DNA from: Paludibaculum fermentans_A | GTDB taxonomy: Bacteria; Acidobacteriota; Terriglobia; Bryobacterales; Bryobacteraceae | Length of the DNA stretch: 64,000 bases | Direction: 5' to 3' | Assembly (NCBI RefSeq): GCF_051172195.1 | Contig: NZ_JBPJAQ010000005.1 | Span: forward strand, 186,001-250,000 | Shown: positions 17,394 through 25,101 of the stretch, one piece after another | Position numbering within the stretch: the first letter of the stretch is position 1 | How the letters are laid out: each line of letters starts with the position of its first letter | The notes under the pieces: generated by a model | The model's input: the letters and a program-made list of their open reading frames with translations, nothing else | What the model was told of the DNA's origin: nothing | Databases searched by the model: none | Made by a program: the position numbers and the translations under genes

Positions 17394-17421
17394 ATAAGGA
17401 AGTCATAAGGGTGGGGTAAGG
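17394..17421 (-). promoter_or_regulatory. Three 11-bp-spaced direct repeats, candidate KdpE operator
   Basis: On the plus strand ATAAGG (17394-17399), ATAAGG (17405-17410) and GTAAGG (17416-17421) recur with an exact 11-bp period, one helical turn. They sit in the 98-bp gap between kdpE and the structural operon. OmpR-family regulators such as KdpE bind tandem half-sites with this spacing. No clean -35/-10 pair could be assigned. Confidence 0.55.
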
Positions 17422-17456
17422 ATTCCATTGTCTTCGCCCGCCGAACCAGAACTACT

Positions 17457-18152
17457 TTATTTTGAGGGGATTGCGAAGCGATATCCGACCCAGGGTTCGG
17501 TCAGCAGGTAGCGCGGATGGGAGGGATCCTGCTCAATTTTCTTACGCAACTGGTTGATGAACACGCGCAGGTACTCCACCTGATCGCCGTAGTCGGGACC
17601 CCAGACGGCCTGCAGCAGCTTGCCATGTGGAATGGGGATGTTCGGATTCGCCACCAGGTAGCGCAGCAGGTCGAACTCCTTCGGGGTCAGGCGGGTCTCC
17701 TTGCCTTTGGCGATCACCCGGCGCGTGGCCAGGTTGATCTCCAGGTCTTCGAACCGGAGGGCCTCCGTGCTGCTTTCTTCGCTCACCGGCAGGCGCCGCA
17801 GGGCGGCCCGGATGCGCGCCAGCAGTTCCGGAGTGCTGAACGGTTTGGTGATGTAGTCGTCCGCGCCGGCATCCAGCGCCGCCACCTTATCCATCTCCGT
17901 GCTGCGCACCGTTAGCATGATGATGGCGACCTCGGAGGTGGCCCGGATCTCCCGGCATGCTTCCAGCCCGCCCATGCCCGGCATGTTCATGTCGAGCAGG
18001 ATCAGGTCGAAGCGCGACTCGCGCAGCCGCAGCATCGCCTCTTCCCCGCTGCGCGCGTCCTGCACCTCATAGCCGTGCGTGGTCAATGTGACACGCAGCA
18101 CGCGCCGGATCTGCGGTTCGTCGTCCACAATCAGGATCTTGCCGGAAGTCAT
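17457..18152 (-). CDS. kdpE: Response regulator KdpE
   Basis: The 231-aa OmpR/PhoB-family regulator has a receiver domain (acidic pocket IVDDEP, phospho-acceptor Asp in LILLDMNMPGMGG, TKPFS lysine) and a C-terminal winged-helix domain ending in TEPWVGYRF, which is characteristic of KdpE. It would activate the kdp operon under K+ limitation or salt stress. Its start overlaps the stop of the kinase gene by 4 nt (ATGA). The direct repeats at 17394-17421, just downstream of its stop and upstream of the structural genes, are its likely target. Confidence 0.93.
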   Translation of the reverse strand: MTSGKILIVDDEPQIRRVLRVTLTTHGYEVQDARSGEEAMLRLRESRFDLILLDMNMPGMGGLEACREIRATSEVAIIMLTVRSTEMDKVAALDAGADDYITKPFSTPELLARIRAALRRLPVSEESSTEALRFEDLEINLATRRVIAKGKETRLTPKEFDLLRYLVANPNIPIPHGKLLQAVWGPDYGDQVEYLRVFINQLRKKIEQDPSHPRYLLTEPWVGYRFAIPSK

Positions 18153-19615
18153 ACCCGTGCTTCCTCCAAGGGTAGCCGGAGGCAGAACTCCGCGCCCGCG
18201 CCGGCGGCCCCTTCGACATGCAGGCTGCCGTTGTGCGCTTTCAGGATCTCGCGGGCGATGTGCAGGCCCAGGCCCGTGCCCGGCACTGTGCCCTTCGATG
18301 TATTGCGCCGGTAGTAAACCTGGAACACCTTTTCGCGCTCCTTCTCGGGGATGCCTTTGCCCGCGTCGATCACCCGGATCTCCATGGCGCCACCGGCCAC
18401 CGCCGCTGTCAGCCGGATGGGTGTCTCCGGCGGGGAGTACTTCAGGGCGTTGTCGATCAACTGGCGCAGCGCCAGCGAGATCAGGTCCGGATCGAAGCGC
18501 ACGGGCGGCAGATCGTCCGCCGCCTCGACGACCGCCGTACGTCCTTCCAACCTCGACTGGAAGGTGGAGAGCACATGGGCAAGGAAGGAGGGCACATGCT
18601 GGGCCTGCTTCTCCACCAGCACCTTGCCTGCCTCGATCTGGGACATCCGGACCGCTTCATTGACCAGCAGCGTCAGGCGGTCTGTCTCTTCGTCGATGAT
18701 CTCGGTGAACTCGCGGATGTCCGGCGCCACGCGTTCCGGCTCGCTGAGGATGGAGGTGGAGGCGGCCTTGATGGAGGTGAGCGGCGTCTTGAACTCATGC
18801 GCGATGGCATCGAGGAGGGTGGACTTGAACTCTTCGCTCTGGCGTGCCGCTTCGGCCTTGCTGGCGATTTCGGCCGACCGGGCGCGCTCCAGGGCGATCG
18901 CCACCAGATTGACGAGGGCCTCCATGGCGCCGTCGGAGCAGCACAGGCCCAGCATGGCCACGCTACCGATGGGGCGGCCGCCGAGCGTGATGGGCAGGAT
19001 CATCAGCAGGCGCGAAGGGTCCGAAGTGCGCACCCCATCCAGGGCAACCCGCTTCAACTGGTCGTCGATGGCCGGCAGGTCGCCGGCGCCACCACGGTAG
19101 ACTTCGCCTTCCGCCGAATCGTAGAGGGCTACGGCGGGACATTCGAAGGTCTGGGCGATAAAACGGGCCGCCTGCTGCCCTACCGGCTGTGATGTATCCG
19201 TCAACAGGATCGACCGGCTGAAGGAGTAGAGGCGCTCAGTTTCCTGCTGCCGCTCGCGCGCTTCCACGGCCTGCATCTTGGCCCGGTTCGACAGGTGGCT
19301 GGCGACGAGGGCTGTCGCCAGGAAGGCACACAGGGCCACCCAGTTCTGTGGATCGGCGATGGTGAAGAGGCCCACGGGCGGCAGGAAGAAGAAGTTGAAG
19401 CAGAGCATCGCCGCGACCGAGGCAACGACGGCCTCGTGCAGCCCCCAGGCCGTCGCCAGGCCCAGAACGACGATGAGGAACGCGAAGCCCACCGTCGTGG
19501 CGTTCACGCCGAAGCCGAGCCGGGCCACGGCGGAGACCAGCAGCACGAGCGCGATTCCGGCGAGGGAGCGCAGAACGGTGCCCCACACGCCCAGTCGGCG
19601 GCCCCATATGCTCAT
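18149..19615 (-). CDS. kdpD: KdpD C-terminal half: membrane sensor histidine kinase
   Basis: The 488-aa protein corresponds to KdpD without its N-terminal KdpD/USP part. Four closely spaced TM helices (~15-110, DUF4118 type, including NFFFLPPVGLFTI), a GAF-like domain (~125-245), HisKA with IAHEFKTPLTSIKA (His near residue 277) and HATPase_c with LIDNALKYS, DAGKGIP and GTGLGLHIAREI follow in order. It senses K+ status and phosphorylates KdpE. The missing cytoplasmic sensor half is encoded twice, as separate genes at 9886-12128. It lies 68 nt downstream of the KimA-like permease. Confidence 0.9.
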   Translation of the reverse strand: MSIWGRRLGVWGTVLRSLAGIALVLLVSAVARLGFGVNATTVGFAFLIVVLGLATAWGLHEAVVASVAAMLCFNFFFLPPVGLFTIADPQNWVALCAFLATALVASHLSNRAKMQAVEARERQQETERLYSFSRSILLTDTSQPVGQQAARFIAQTFECPAVALYDSAEGEVYRGGAGDLPAIDDQLKRVALDGVRTSDPSRLLMILPITLGGRPIGSVAMLGLCCSDGAMEALVNLVAIALERARSAEIASKAEAARQSEEFKSTLLDAIAHEFKTPLTSIKAASTSILSEPERVAPDIREFTEIIDEETDRLTLLVNEAVRMSQIEAGKVLVEKQAQHVPSFLAHVLSTFQSRLEGRTAVVEAADDLPPVRFDPDLISLALRQLIDNALKYSPPETPIRLTAAVAGGAMEIRVIDAGKGIPEKEREKVFQVYYRRNTSKGTVPGTGLGLHIAREILKAHNGSLHVEGAAGAGAEFCLRLPLEEARV

Positions 19616-19683
19616 TGCTCAACCTCTTTCATGGCCCGGGTTGTCGCGCTCACTCTGTGATCATGGCACGCGGCGTGGGCCGC

Positions 19684-21870
19684 TTACAGTCCCGACGACT
19701 TCTGGATGTCCTTCAGGATCTCTTCCCGCTCTTTGTCGTTGAGCTCCGCCTTGAGCCTGCGGAGAGCCACTCCCACGACATCGCGGTGACGCAGACGGTG
19801 TCCGGGACCGGACGAGGAGAGGTCCAGCCAGAGTTCGTGGAGCAGTTCAATGTCTTCAGGCCAGAGCCGCGGCGGGTGTGGCCCCAGGTTCACGAAGTTG
19901 GGCCGGTCGTCGGGATTGTCGGGCACCACTTCCAGCGACATGGCCGGCCTGGGTTCCGGCAGGCGTTCCCACTGGATGCCGATGGCGTGTCCCTGCTGGG
20001 CGGTGGTCAATTTCGGGGATGTCCCGATGACGATTCTCGAGGACTGCAGCCGCGCCGCTGTCTCCACCAGCGCACCATTGGGATCGTCGCCCGGCACGGT
20101 GAGCAGTTTCACCGTCTTGCCTTCCTTCTCGGCCAGGGTCACCACCTTGGTGAACAACTCCGATTCGCGCGCCGTGAAGGGCGCCTCCTCATCGGAGATG
20201 GAGACGGCGACAATATCGATTTTCCGCACGTCGGTCTTCTGCAGGACGCGCTGCAGGTGATTCAGGCGGTTTGGGTTGCGTACCGCCACCAGCACGTTTC
20301 CAGGCCGCACGTCGAGGATCTCAGTGGAGACGCCTTCGGCATCCTCCAACCGGAACTGCTCGTGGCCGGCATCGACGTCCAGGGAACGCCGGCGGTTCAG
20401 CTTCTCGGAAACCGTAAACAGGATAAAGAAGGCCAGGGTGAAGATGACGCCGGAGATTGTGGCGATCTTCTTGGTGAGGACGTTGGTGATGGCCAGGGTG
20501 AACAGCGACAGTGCGATGAGGCCCAGGCCCACGGGGATCTCGATGCCGCCGATGCGCAGGTTCAGCGGTACCTTCCACTCGCGCGGACGCTTGTCCTTGA
20601 AGCGCAGCACCAGGACCGAGGTCGCATTAAACGCGAAGCTCCACACAACACCGAAGGCATAGGCCTCGCCCAGCAGGTAGACGTCCCCGCGGCTGAGGAT
20701 GATGGTCACGATCTGGAGCGCGACGATCATATTCACCAGCCGGTGCGTCGTACCGAACTTCTTATGCGGGCTGCGGAACCAGTTGGGCAGCACGTTGTCT
20801 TCGGCCACGCGGTTGAGTACACCGTTTGAGCCGATGATGGCCGTATTCACGGCGCCGGACAGGATCAGGGCGCCCACGAAGACCACAAAGGCATGGAACA
20901 GGAGGCGCAACGGCATCGGCCCGTCCAGGTGCATCGCCAGGCCGCCGATCAGGTTGTCCAGGAACATCTTGCGGTCTGTATCCGGGATGATCATGACCGC
21001 GAAGAAAGACACCAGCGAGGTGAAGACGAGGGAGTAGATGAAGATGACCAGACCGGCCCGTTCGAGATTCTTGAGCTTGGGGTGCGCGATTTCGCGGTTG
21101 ACCTGCGCCAGTGACTCCTCACCTGACATGGCCAGCAGGGAATGCCCGAGTCCGACCAGAATCGCCACGGCGGGGATCATCTGTACCCACGAGCCAGGCA
21201 GCCAGCCGAGCGACTCTTCGCTGAGCTTGATATTGCCGAGCACCGGCAGGGGCACTGCCTGGAAGTGGCCGCGGAAGATGGTGTACAGGCACCAGGCGAT
21301 GAGAATCACGACCATCAGGGTGGTGACCTGCATGATCCGCAGAGCCTTGTGGCTCGACTCATGAATGCCGATGATGTTCTTGCGCCAGAAGTAGGCGGTG
21401 ACCACCAGCGCGAACACGACGGCAAACCCCGCGTCATTGATGAGGTGCTGCTGGTGGAAGAAGTGCTCGGCCGTCTCGTTGATCAACCCCGCCAGATAGA
21501 GACCCGCGGAAACGCCGCTGATGGGCCCGGTGAGCACGTAGTCGAACATGAGGGCCGAGACGGCCAGTTTGGCCATCCTCGAGCCCAGGGCCTCGTGGAC
21601 CACCCTGTACACGCCGCCACGGACATACATGGCGCAGCCCTCGATGTACACGGCACGGACCGCGTACGAGAAGAGCATGATGGCCAGGATGAACCAGGGG
21701 GCGGACTTGCCGATGGCTTTTTCGGTGATGCCGCCGACGTAGTAGGCCGAGGAGGCCAGGTCAGAGAGGACGATGGCGGCGGCCCGCCAGAAGGAAATGA
21801 ACGAGAGGGCAATCGTTGAGGCGATGACAACCCGATTCGGGGTCATCGCCACTCGCTGTGACGCTTCCAC
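19684..21870 (-). CDS. KimA-like APC-superfamily permease with C-terminal USP domain
   Basis: About 12 TM helices of the APC fold (residues ~10-470) are followed by a cytoplasmic alpha/beta USP-type domain (~515-650) and a charged tail, 728 aa in all. I set the start at GTG 21870 because AAGGAG (21877-21882) lies 6 nt upstream; ATG 21846 is an alternative, and the longer frame to 21972 would read through the riboswitch. B. subtilis KimA (formerly YdaO), a high-affinity K+ importer, has this architecture and is also controlled by a c-di-AMP riboswitch. Location at the head of the kdp locus supports K+ rather than amino-acid transport. Substrate is inferred. Confidence 0.8.
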   Translation of the reverse strand: MEASQRVAMTPNRVVIASTIALSFISFWRAAAIVLSDLASSAYYVGGITEKAIGKSAPWFILAIMLFSYAVRAVYIEGCAMYVRGGVYRVVHEALGSRMAKLAVSALMFDYVLTGPISGVSAGLYLAGLINETAEHFFHQQHLINDAGFAVVFALVVTAYFWRKNIIGIHESSHKALRIMQVTTLMVVILIAWCLYTIFRGHFQAVPLPVLGNIKLSEESLGWLPGSWVQMIPAVAILVGLGHSLLAMSGEESLAQVNREIAHPKLKNLERAGLVIFIYSLVFTSLVSFFAVMIIPDTDRKMFLDNLIGGLAMHLDGPMPLRLLFHAFVVFVGALILSGAVNTAIIGSNGVLNRVAEDNVLPNWFRSPHKKFGTTHRLVNMIVALQIVTIILSRGDVYLLGEAYAFGVVWSFAFNATSVLVLRFKDKRPREWKVPLNLRIGGIEIPVGLGLIALSLFTLAITNVLTKKIATISGVIFTLAFFILFTVSEKLNRRRSLDVDAGHEQFRLEDAEGVSTEILDVRPGNVLVAVRNPNRLNHLQRVLQKTDVRKIDIVAVSISDEEAPFTARESELFTKVVTLAEKEGKTVKLLTVPGDDPNGALVETAARLQSSRIVIGTSPKLTTAQQGHAIGIQWERLPEPRPAMSLEVVPDNPDDRPNFVNLGPHPPRLWPEDIELLHELWLDLSSSGPGHRLRHRDVVGVALRRLKAELNDKEREEILKDIQKSSGL

Positions 21871-21910
21871 AAACGGCTCCTTGCGCGCGCCCCCATGAGG
21901 GCCGCGGCTT

Positions 21911-22036
21911 CTCAATTCGTCTGCGAGGTTAGCTGACGGGCTCGGGCTGAAAAGTACCCTACGGCCAGACATGGCCGATACGCCCCGGGACTTGGGTCCC
22001 CCGCCCCCCTGCTTCCACAGGGAGTTCGACGTCTTC
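21911..22036 (-). ncRNA. c-di-AMP (ydaO/yuaA-type) riboswitch
   Basis: The minus-strand leader of the permease contains, in order, the signature blocks of the ydaO class: P1 strand CGTCGAACTCC, GGGGGACCC, GGGGCGTATC, a GGCC hairpin, GTAGGGTACTTTT, GCCCGAGCCCGTCAGCT, AACCTCG and the closing GACGAA. CGTC near 22030 can pair with GACG near 21917 to close P1. The blocks align with the T. tengcongensis ydaO aptamer as I remember it. Aptamer end to Shine-Dalgarno is about 30 nt and no U-tract terminator is seen, so control may be translational. Class is well supported; borders are approximate. Confidence 0.88.
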
Positions 22037-22179
22037 AGGTTAGCACCTCCCGGGAGTGAGGGGCGTGGGGGGGGACCGGGCGCCCGATTGGAAAGGTTTG
22101 GTTGTCAAAGAGCACGCCCGGCGGCACTCAGAGGTTGAGCCGGGGCTGGTTTTGGAGCTGGGCGGGTTGACTGAGCGGC

Positions 22180-23304
22180 TTACGGGGGCCGGCGGGCTGG
22201 GGCTAGCGGAATTGGCTTTGTTCCCTCGTAGGGAGTGGATTGGGGGTTTGCGTGGGGGGCGGGATTCCGGGGGTTGTGAACCTGCTCGGGCTGGGGGGTG
22301 GTAGAGCGTCGGTTGGGGTTGGTGGTTGTGGTGAAGGGCTCGGGGTGAGTTGGGTTTGATGCTTCGTGGGGAGTGGATTGGGGGGATGCGGGCTTTTCGG
22401 ATTTGGTGATTGGGGCGATTCGGTTGGCTATCCGCTCGCTCACGCTCACGGCTCCGTTTGGTGTCACGGTTCCGTTTGTGGGCTTGCGGGTTTTGTTTAG
22501 GAAGCGGAGGCTTAGGCCGGGGACGGTGGGCGGGCGGATGGCCTTTACTGCCTGGGGCGCCGGGACCGGGCGGACGGCCCGGAAGCCGCGGCCTCTTAGG
22601 AGGAGTTGCAGGCCCGGGTTCGGGTGGGTTGCCTGCGGACTGCCGGCGGTTGATGACGCACGCTCGGATTCGCACGGTGGGGCTGCCTGGACAGATACGG
22701 TTATGGGCCTTGCGGAGCCGGCGGCGGAGGCGAGCATCGTTTGGACCCTGGCGGGGATGAATGCCTGATGTGCTTCGTCTCCTATGAGATAGGGGAAGAC
22801 GGATTTCTGGACTTGCCGGATGCGGACGCAGATCCAGGCATGGTAGCGGCCCAGGGCCTGGACGATTACGCCGTGGTTGTGGCGGATCCAGAGTGAGGCA
22901 TCAGGGACGACTCCGTGGTTGACACGGAGGGCTTCGGCCCAGAGTTTGCCTTCGAGTTGGAAGAGGCGGCGCTCGTGGCCGCGGAGCATGAAGCGGTGGA
23001 TGAGGAGGGCCCGGAAGCGCGGTTCGGCGATGCTGGCTGTTTCTTCCAGGGCCTGGCGGTAGAGGAGGTCCGCGATCTCCTCGGGCAGGTGATGGAGTTT
23101 CGAATAGAGGTTGTGGCGGGCAGCGTTTTGGGCGACACGGAGCTTGCCTTCCGGCGTACGGGGGCCGGTCGATTTTTGGGCGTTGGCGCGGTTGGCGGCG
23201 AGGCGGCGCTCCGAGATGGGTTGCGTCGTGCCTGCGGGCGCAGCGGGTCCGAGGGCGCCCACTGCATTCACTCGAGCCTGGTCCGATCCATTCCGTCGCT
23301 TCAT
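22180..23304 (-). CDS. Hypothetical protein with ANRANAQKSTGPRTPEGK motif
   Basis: The start ATG at 23304 has AAGGAG 4 nt upstream; the frame continues further 5' but without coding character. The 374-aa protein has an N-terminal half with RRLAANRANAQKSTGPRTPEG, a motif seen in large paralogous families of acidobacteria and planctomycetes with unknown function, then a helical region (~60-200). The C-terminal ~170 residues are Pro/Ser/Thr-rich, low in complexity and contain a dispersed DNA repeat (22422-22460) and an internal ~30-bp duplication (22225-22253 and 22362-22390). The true protein may therefore end earlier, or the tail grew by repeat insertion. No function assigned. Confidence 0.55.
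   Translation of the reverse strand: MKRRNGSDQARVNAVGALGPAAPAGTTQPISERRLAANRANAQKSTGPRTPEGKLRVAQNAARHNLYSKLHHLPEEIADLLYRQALEETASIAEPRFRALLIHRFMLRGHERRLFQLEGKLWAEALRVNHGVVPDASLWIRHNHGVIVQALGRYHAWICVRIRQVQKSVFPYLIGDEAHQAFIPARVQTMLASAAGSARPITVSVQAAPPCESERASSTAGSPQATHPNPGLQLLLRGRGFRAVRPVPAPQAVKAIRPPTVPGLSLRFLNKTRKPTNGTVTPNGAVSVSERIANRIAPITKSEKPASPQSTPHEASNPTHPEPFTTTTNPNRRSTTPQPEQVHNPRNPAPHANPQSTPYEGTKPIPLAPARRPP
22422..22460 (+). repeat. Dispersed repeat, copy 1
   Basis: A ~39-bp element with core GGCTATCCGCTC and CACGGCTCCGTTTG. Related copies lie at 29693-29731 and 29837-29877. This copy is inside the low-complexity tail of a predicted gene; the others are intergenic. Confidence 0.6.
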
Positions 23305-23482
23305 AAATCTCCTTGGCCGGGATTGTAGTGGACGAGGCCCAAGGAAGTGGCTACAGGAGTGGGCGATACAGAGCCCGTAAGCCACAGAAAACCAAACAGT
23401 TATCGGAGCTTCTGATTTATTTTGAAAGCGTGTGACCGGCTTTGCACTAGCGCACGAGACCCCCTGGGGAGAGGGTGCGTAC

Positions 23483-24814
23483 CTATTGGCCACTGCGTTT
23501 CGGCTGCAGGAGTTCGTCCTGATAGGAGTCACCCGGCCGGGTGAGACGAAAGGTAAGGTTGACCGGCTCAGAGCCCGGGGCAATATCGACCGGCTCGGCG
23601 GAGACGTCGGACTGGCCGTTGCGGCCTCTCCAGATTGCGTGCACGCGATACCTGGTGCCGGAGAGCATGGACATGGAAAACCGGCCTCCGCCGCCACTGC
23701 TGCTGGATTGCATGTTCCCGTCGACCAGAAAGCGTACCTCCGCATCCCCGTTGGGTGAACCGTCCGGATTGAGGACGATGCCGCTGATGGTGCGTTCGGC
23801 GAGGCGGGCGGGCAGGACGATTCTGGTGTTCTGGACCTCGCGCAGTCCCGAGAGGGTGAATCTGGTGGCAGAGGCGGGATCGGTGCCGCCCGGGTGGAAC
23901 CAGCGCGGGTAGGGTACGCCGACGGTCGCGGAGTGGGTCAATTTGACGCCGAGGATATAGGAACCGGGCTGGGAGAGGCGCAGATCGAAGCTACCGTCCT
24001 CATTGGTGTTGATGCTGGAGTCGAAGCCACCGCCGGCAGCCAGGGCCTGTATTTCGATATTGGCGGCAGGCGCTCCGGAATTCGTGACGACGCGGCCGGT
24101 GATGCGCGGACTGCGGGGGAATGGTGCCTCATTGCAGGCTCTAGGCCGGACTTCCACGATGGGATCGTCCGGCTGGTCGCCATCCTGCACGGCGTGCACG
24201 CGGTAGGTGCCGGCCGGCAGACTTGGGAATTGGGCAATACCGCGCTTGTCGACGGCGGAGGTAGCCGTACGTGAGCCGCCCTGTTCGAGGGCGATTGTCA
24301 GGTTTGCGTTGGGGGGCGCACCTTTCGACCACGTATGCACGCGCAGGCTGCCGCTGTTGGGAGCATGTTCCATGGCGCGAAAATAGGCAAGATCCGAGGC
24401 CGCTTCGGATACCGGGCGTGTGCCGGAGCAGAGGTATGTCTGCAGCCAGCCGTCCCTGTTCCAGGTCGCATAGACAACGTACTCCGTGCCCACTTGGAAG
24501 ATGTAGCCACAGTCGCCGCCTCCACGGCCCGTACCGATCTCCACCTCCTTTTGCCCGGCGGGTAGCCCATGAAGCACGGACCCGACCCGTAAGCGGACGA
24601 GACGGAGGGGCACCGGTTTTGTGGGCAGGGCGTGGGTGGCGCGCAGGCTATCGGACACGGGGGCAGCGATGGAGAGGACGGTACCGGTGAACGCGGCGGC
24701 CACGTTCCCGGCGGCGGCGCAGGGGGTGATGGGGCCGCTGCAATCGCAGGCGAGAAGATGGGCTGGGGGCAAGGCGAGTATGGCGAAGAGAAGGATGGCG
24801 CGCATATCCACCAC
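23483..24814 (-). CDS. Secreted protein: NTR/TIMP-like N-terminus plus carboxypeptidase-regulatory-like domains
   Basis: The 443-aa protein has a signal peptide (MRAILLFAILALPPAHLLA) leading straight into CDCSGPITPC, a Cys-rich start like netrin/TIMP modules. Two or three beta-sandwich repeats of the carboxypeptidase-regulatory/CNA-B type follow (ITGRVVTNSGAPAANIEIQA; ISGIVLNPDGSPNGDAEVRF). Such proteins are secreted or cell-surface and abundant in acidobacteria; their ligands are unknown. ATG 24814 or the internal ATG two codons later (MRAI) could be the start. The gene is divergent from the ART-like gene. Confidence 0.65.
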   Translation of the reverse strand: MVDMRAILLFAILALPPAHLLACDCSGPITPCAAAGNVAAAFTGTVLSIAAPVSDSLRATHALPTKPVPLRLVRLRVGSVLHGLPAGQKEVEIGTGRGGGDCGYIFQVGTEYVVYATWNRDGWLQTYLCSGTRPVSEAASDLAYFRAMEHAPNSGSLRVHTWSKGAPPNANLTIALEQGGSRTATSAVDKRGIAQFPSLPAGTYRVHAVQDGDQPDDPIVEVRPRACNEAPFPRSPRITGRVVTNSGAPAANIEIQALAAGGGFDSSINTNEDGSFDLRLSQPGSYILGVKLTHSATVGVPYPRWFHPGGTDPASATRFTLSGLREVQNTRIVLPARLAERTISGIVLNPDGSPNGDAEVRFLVDGNMQSSSSGGGGRFSMSMLSGTRYRVHAIWRGRNGQSDVSAEPVDIAPGSEPVNLTFRLTRPGDSYQDELLQPKRSGQ

Positions 24815-25027
24815 GATTACCGCATTTCACCGCGAATTGCTGATGAAGCGGGGTGCAGCGAAGCCCGTGCGGAACCAGCACGAGGGTGGCTCAGGCGGAC
24901 AGCACGCGGTGCAATGAACTGGGGCGTTCCGAATGGTGCCCGTCCGAAATTCCGTCGCTGTTTCAACTGGCCGGCCGGACCCGGAAGGGATAGAGAGAAA
25001 CGTCGAGCCGGCACTCAGAGAGAGGTG

Positions 25028-25033
25028 TATAAT
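25028..25033 (+). promoter_or_regulatory. Consensus -10 box upstream of the ART-like gene
   Basis: TATAAT at 25028-25033 is a perfect -10 hexamer 69 bp before the ATG at 25102. No good -35 hexamer is found 16-18 bp upstream (GAGCCG at 17 bp), so an activator may be needed. Confidence 0.5.
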
Positions 25034-25101
25034 TTGCGCGAGCCGGGCGGCCAGCCGACCTGTCCCGGTGACTAAGTTGTACTGAAAGGAAGGCTCTCAA
25101 G

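Noticed and set aside
18218..19192. 324-aa plus-strand frame across the KdpD kinase gene
   Set aside because: Composition (His/Arg/Asp/Gly-rich) and phase mark it as a shadow of the kinase frame.
21870..21972. N-terminal 34-codon extension of the KimA-like permease
   Set aside because: It lies over the c-di-AMP aptamer; a good Shine-Dalgarno before GTG 21870 and the first TM helix near ATG 21846 support the shorter protein.
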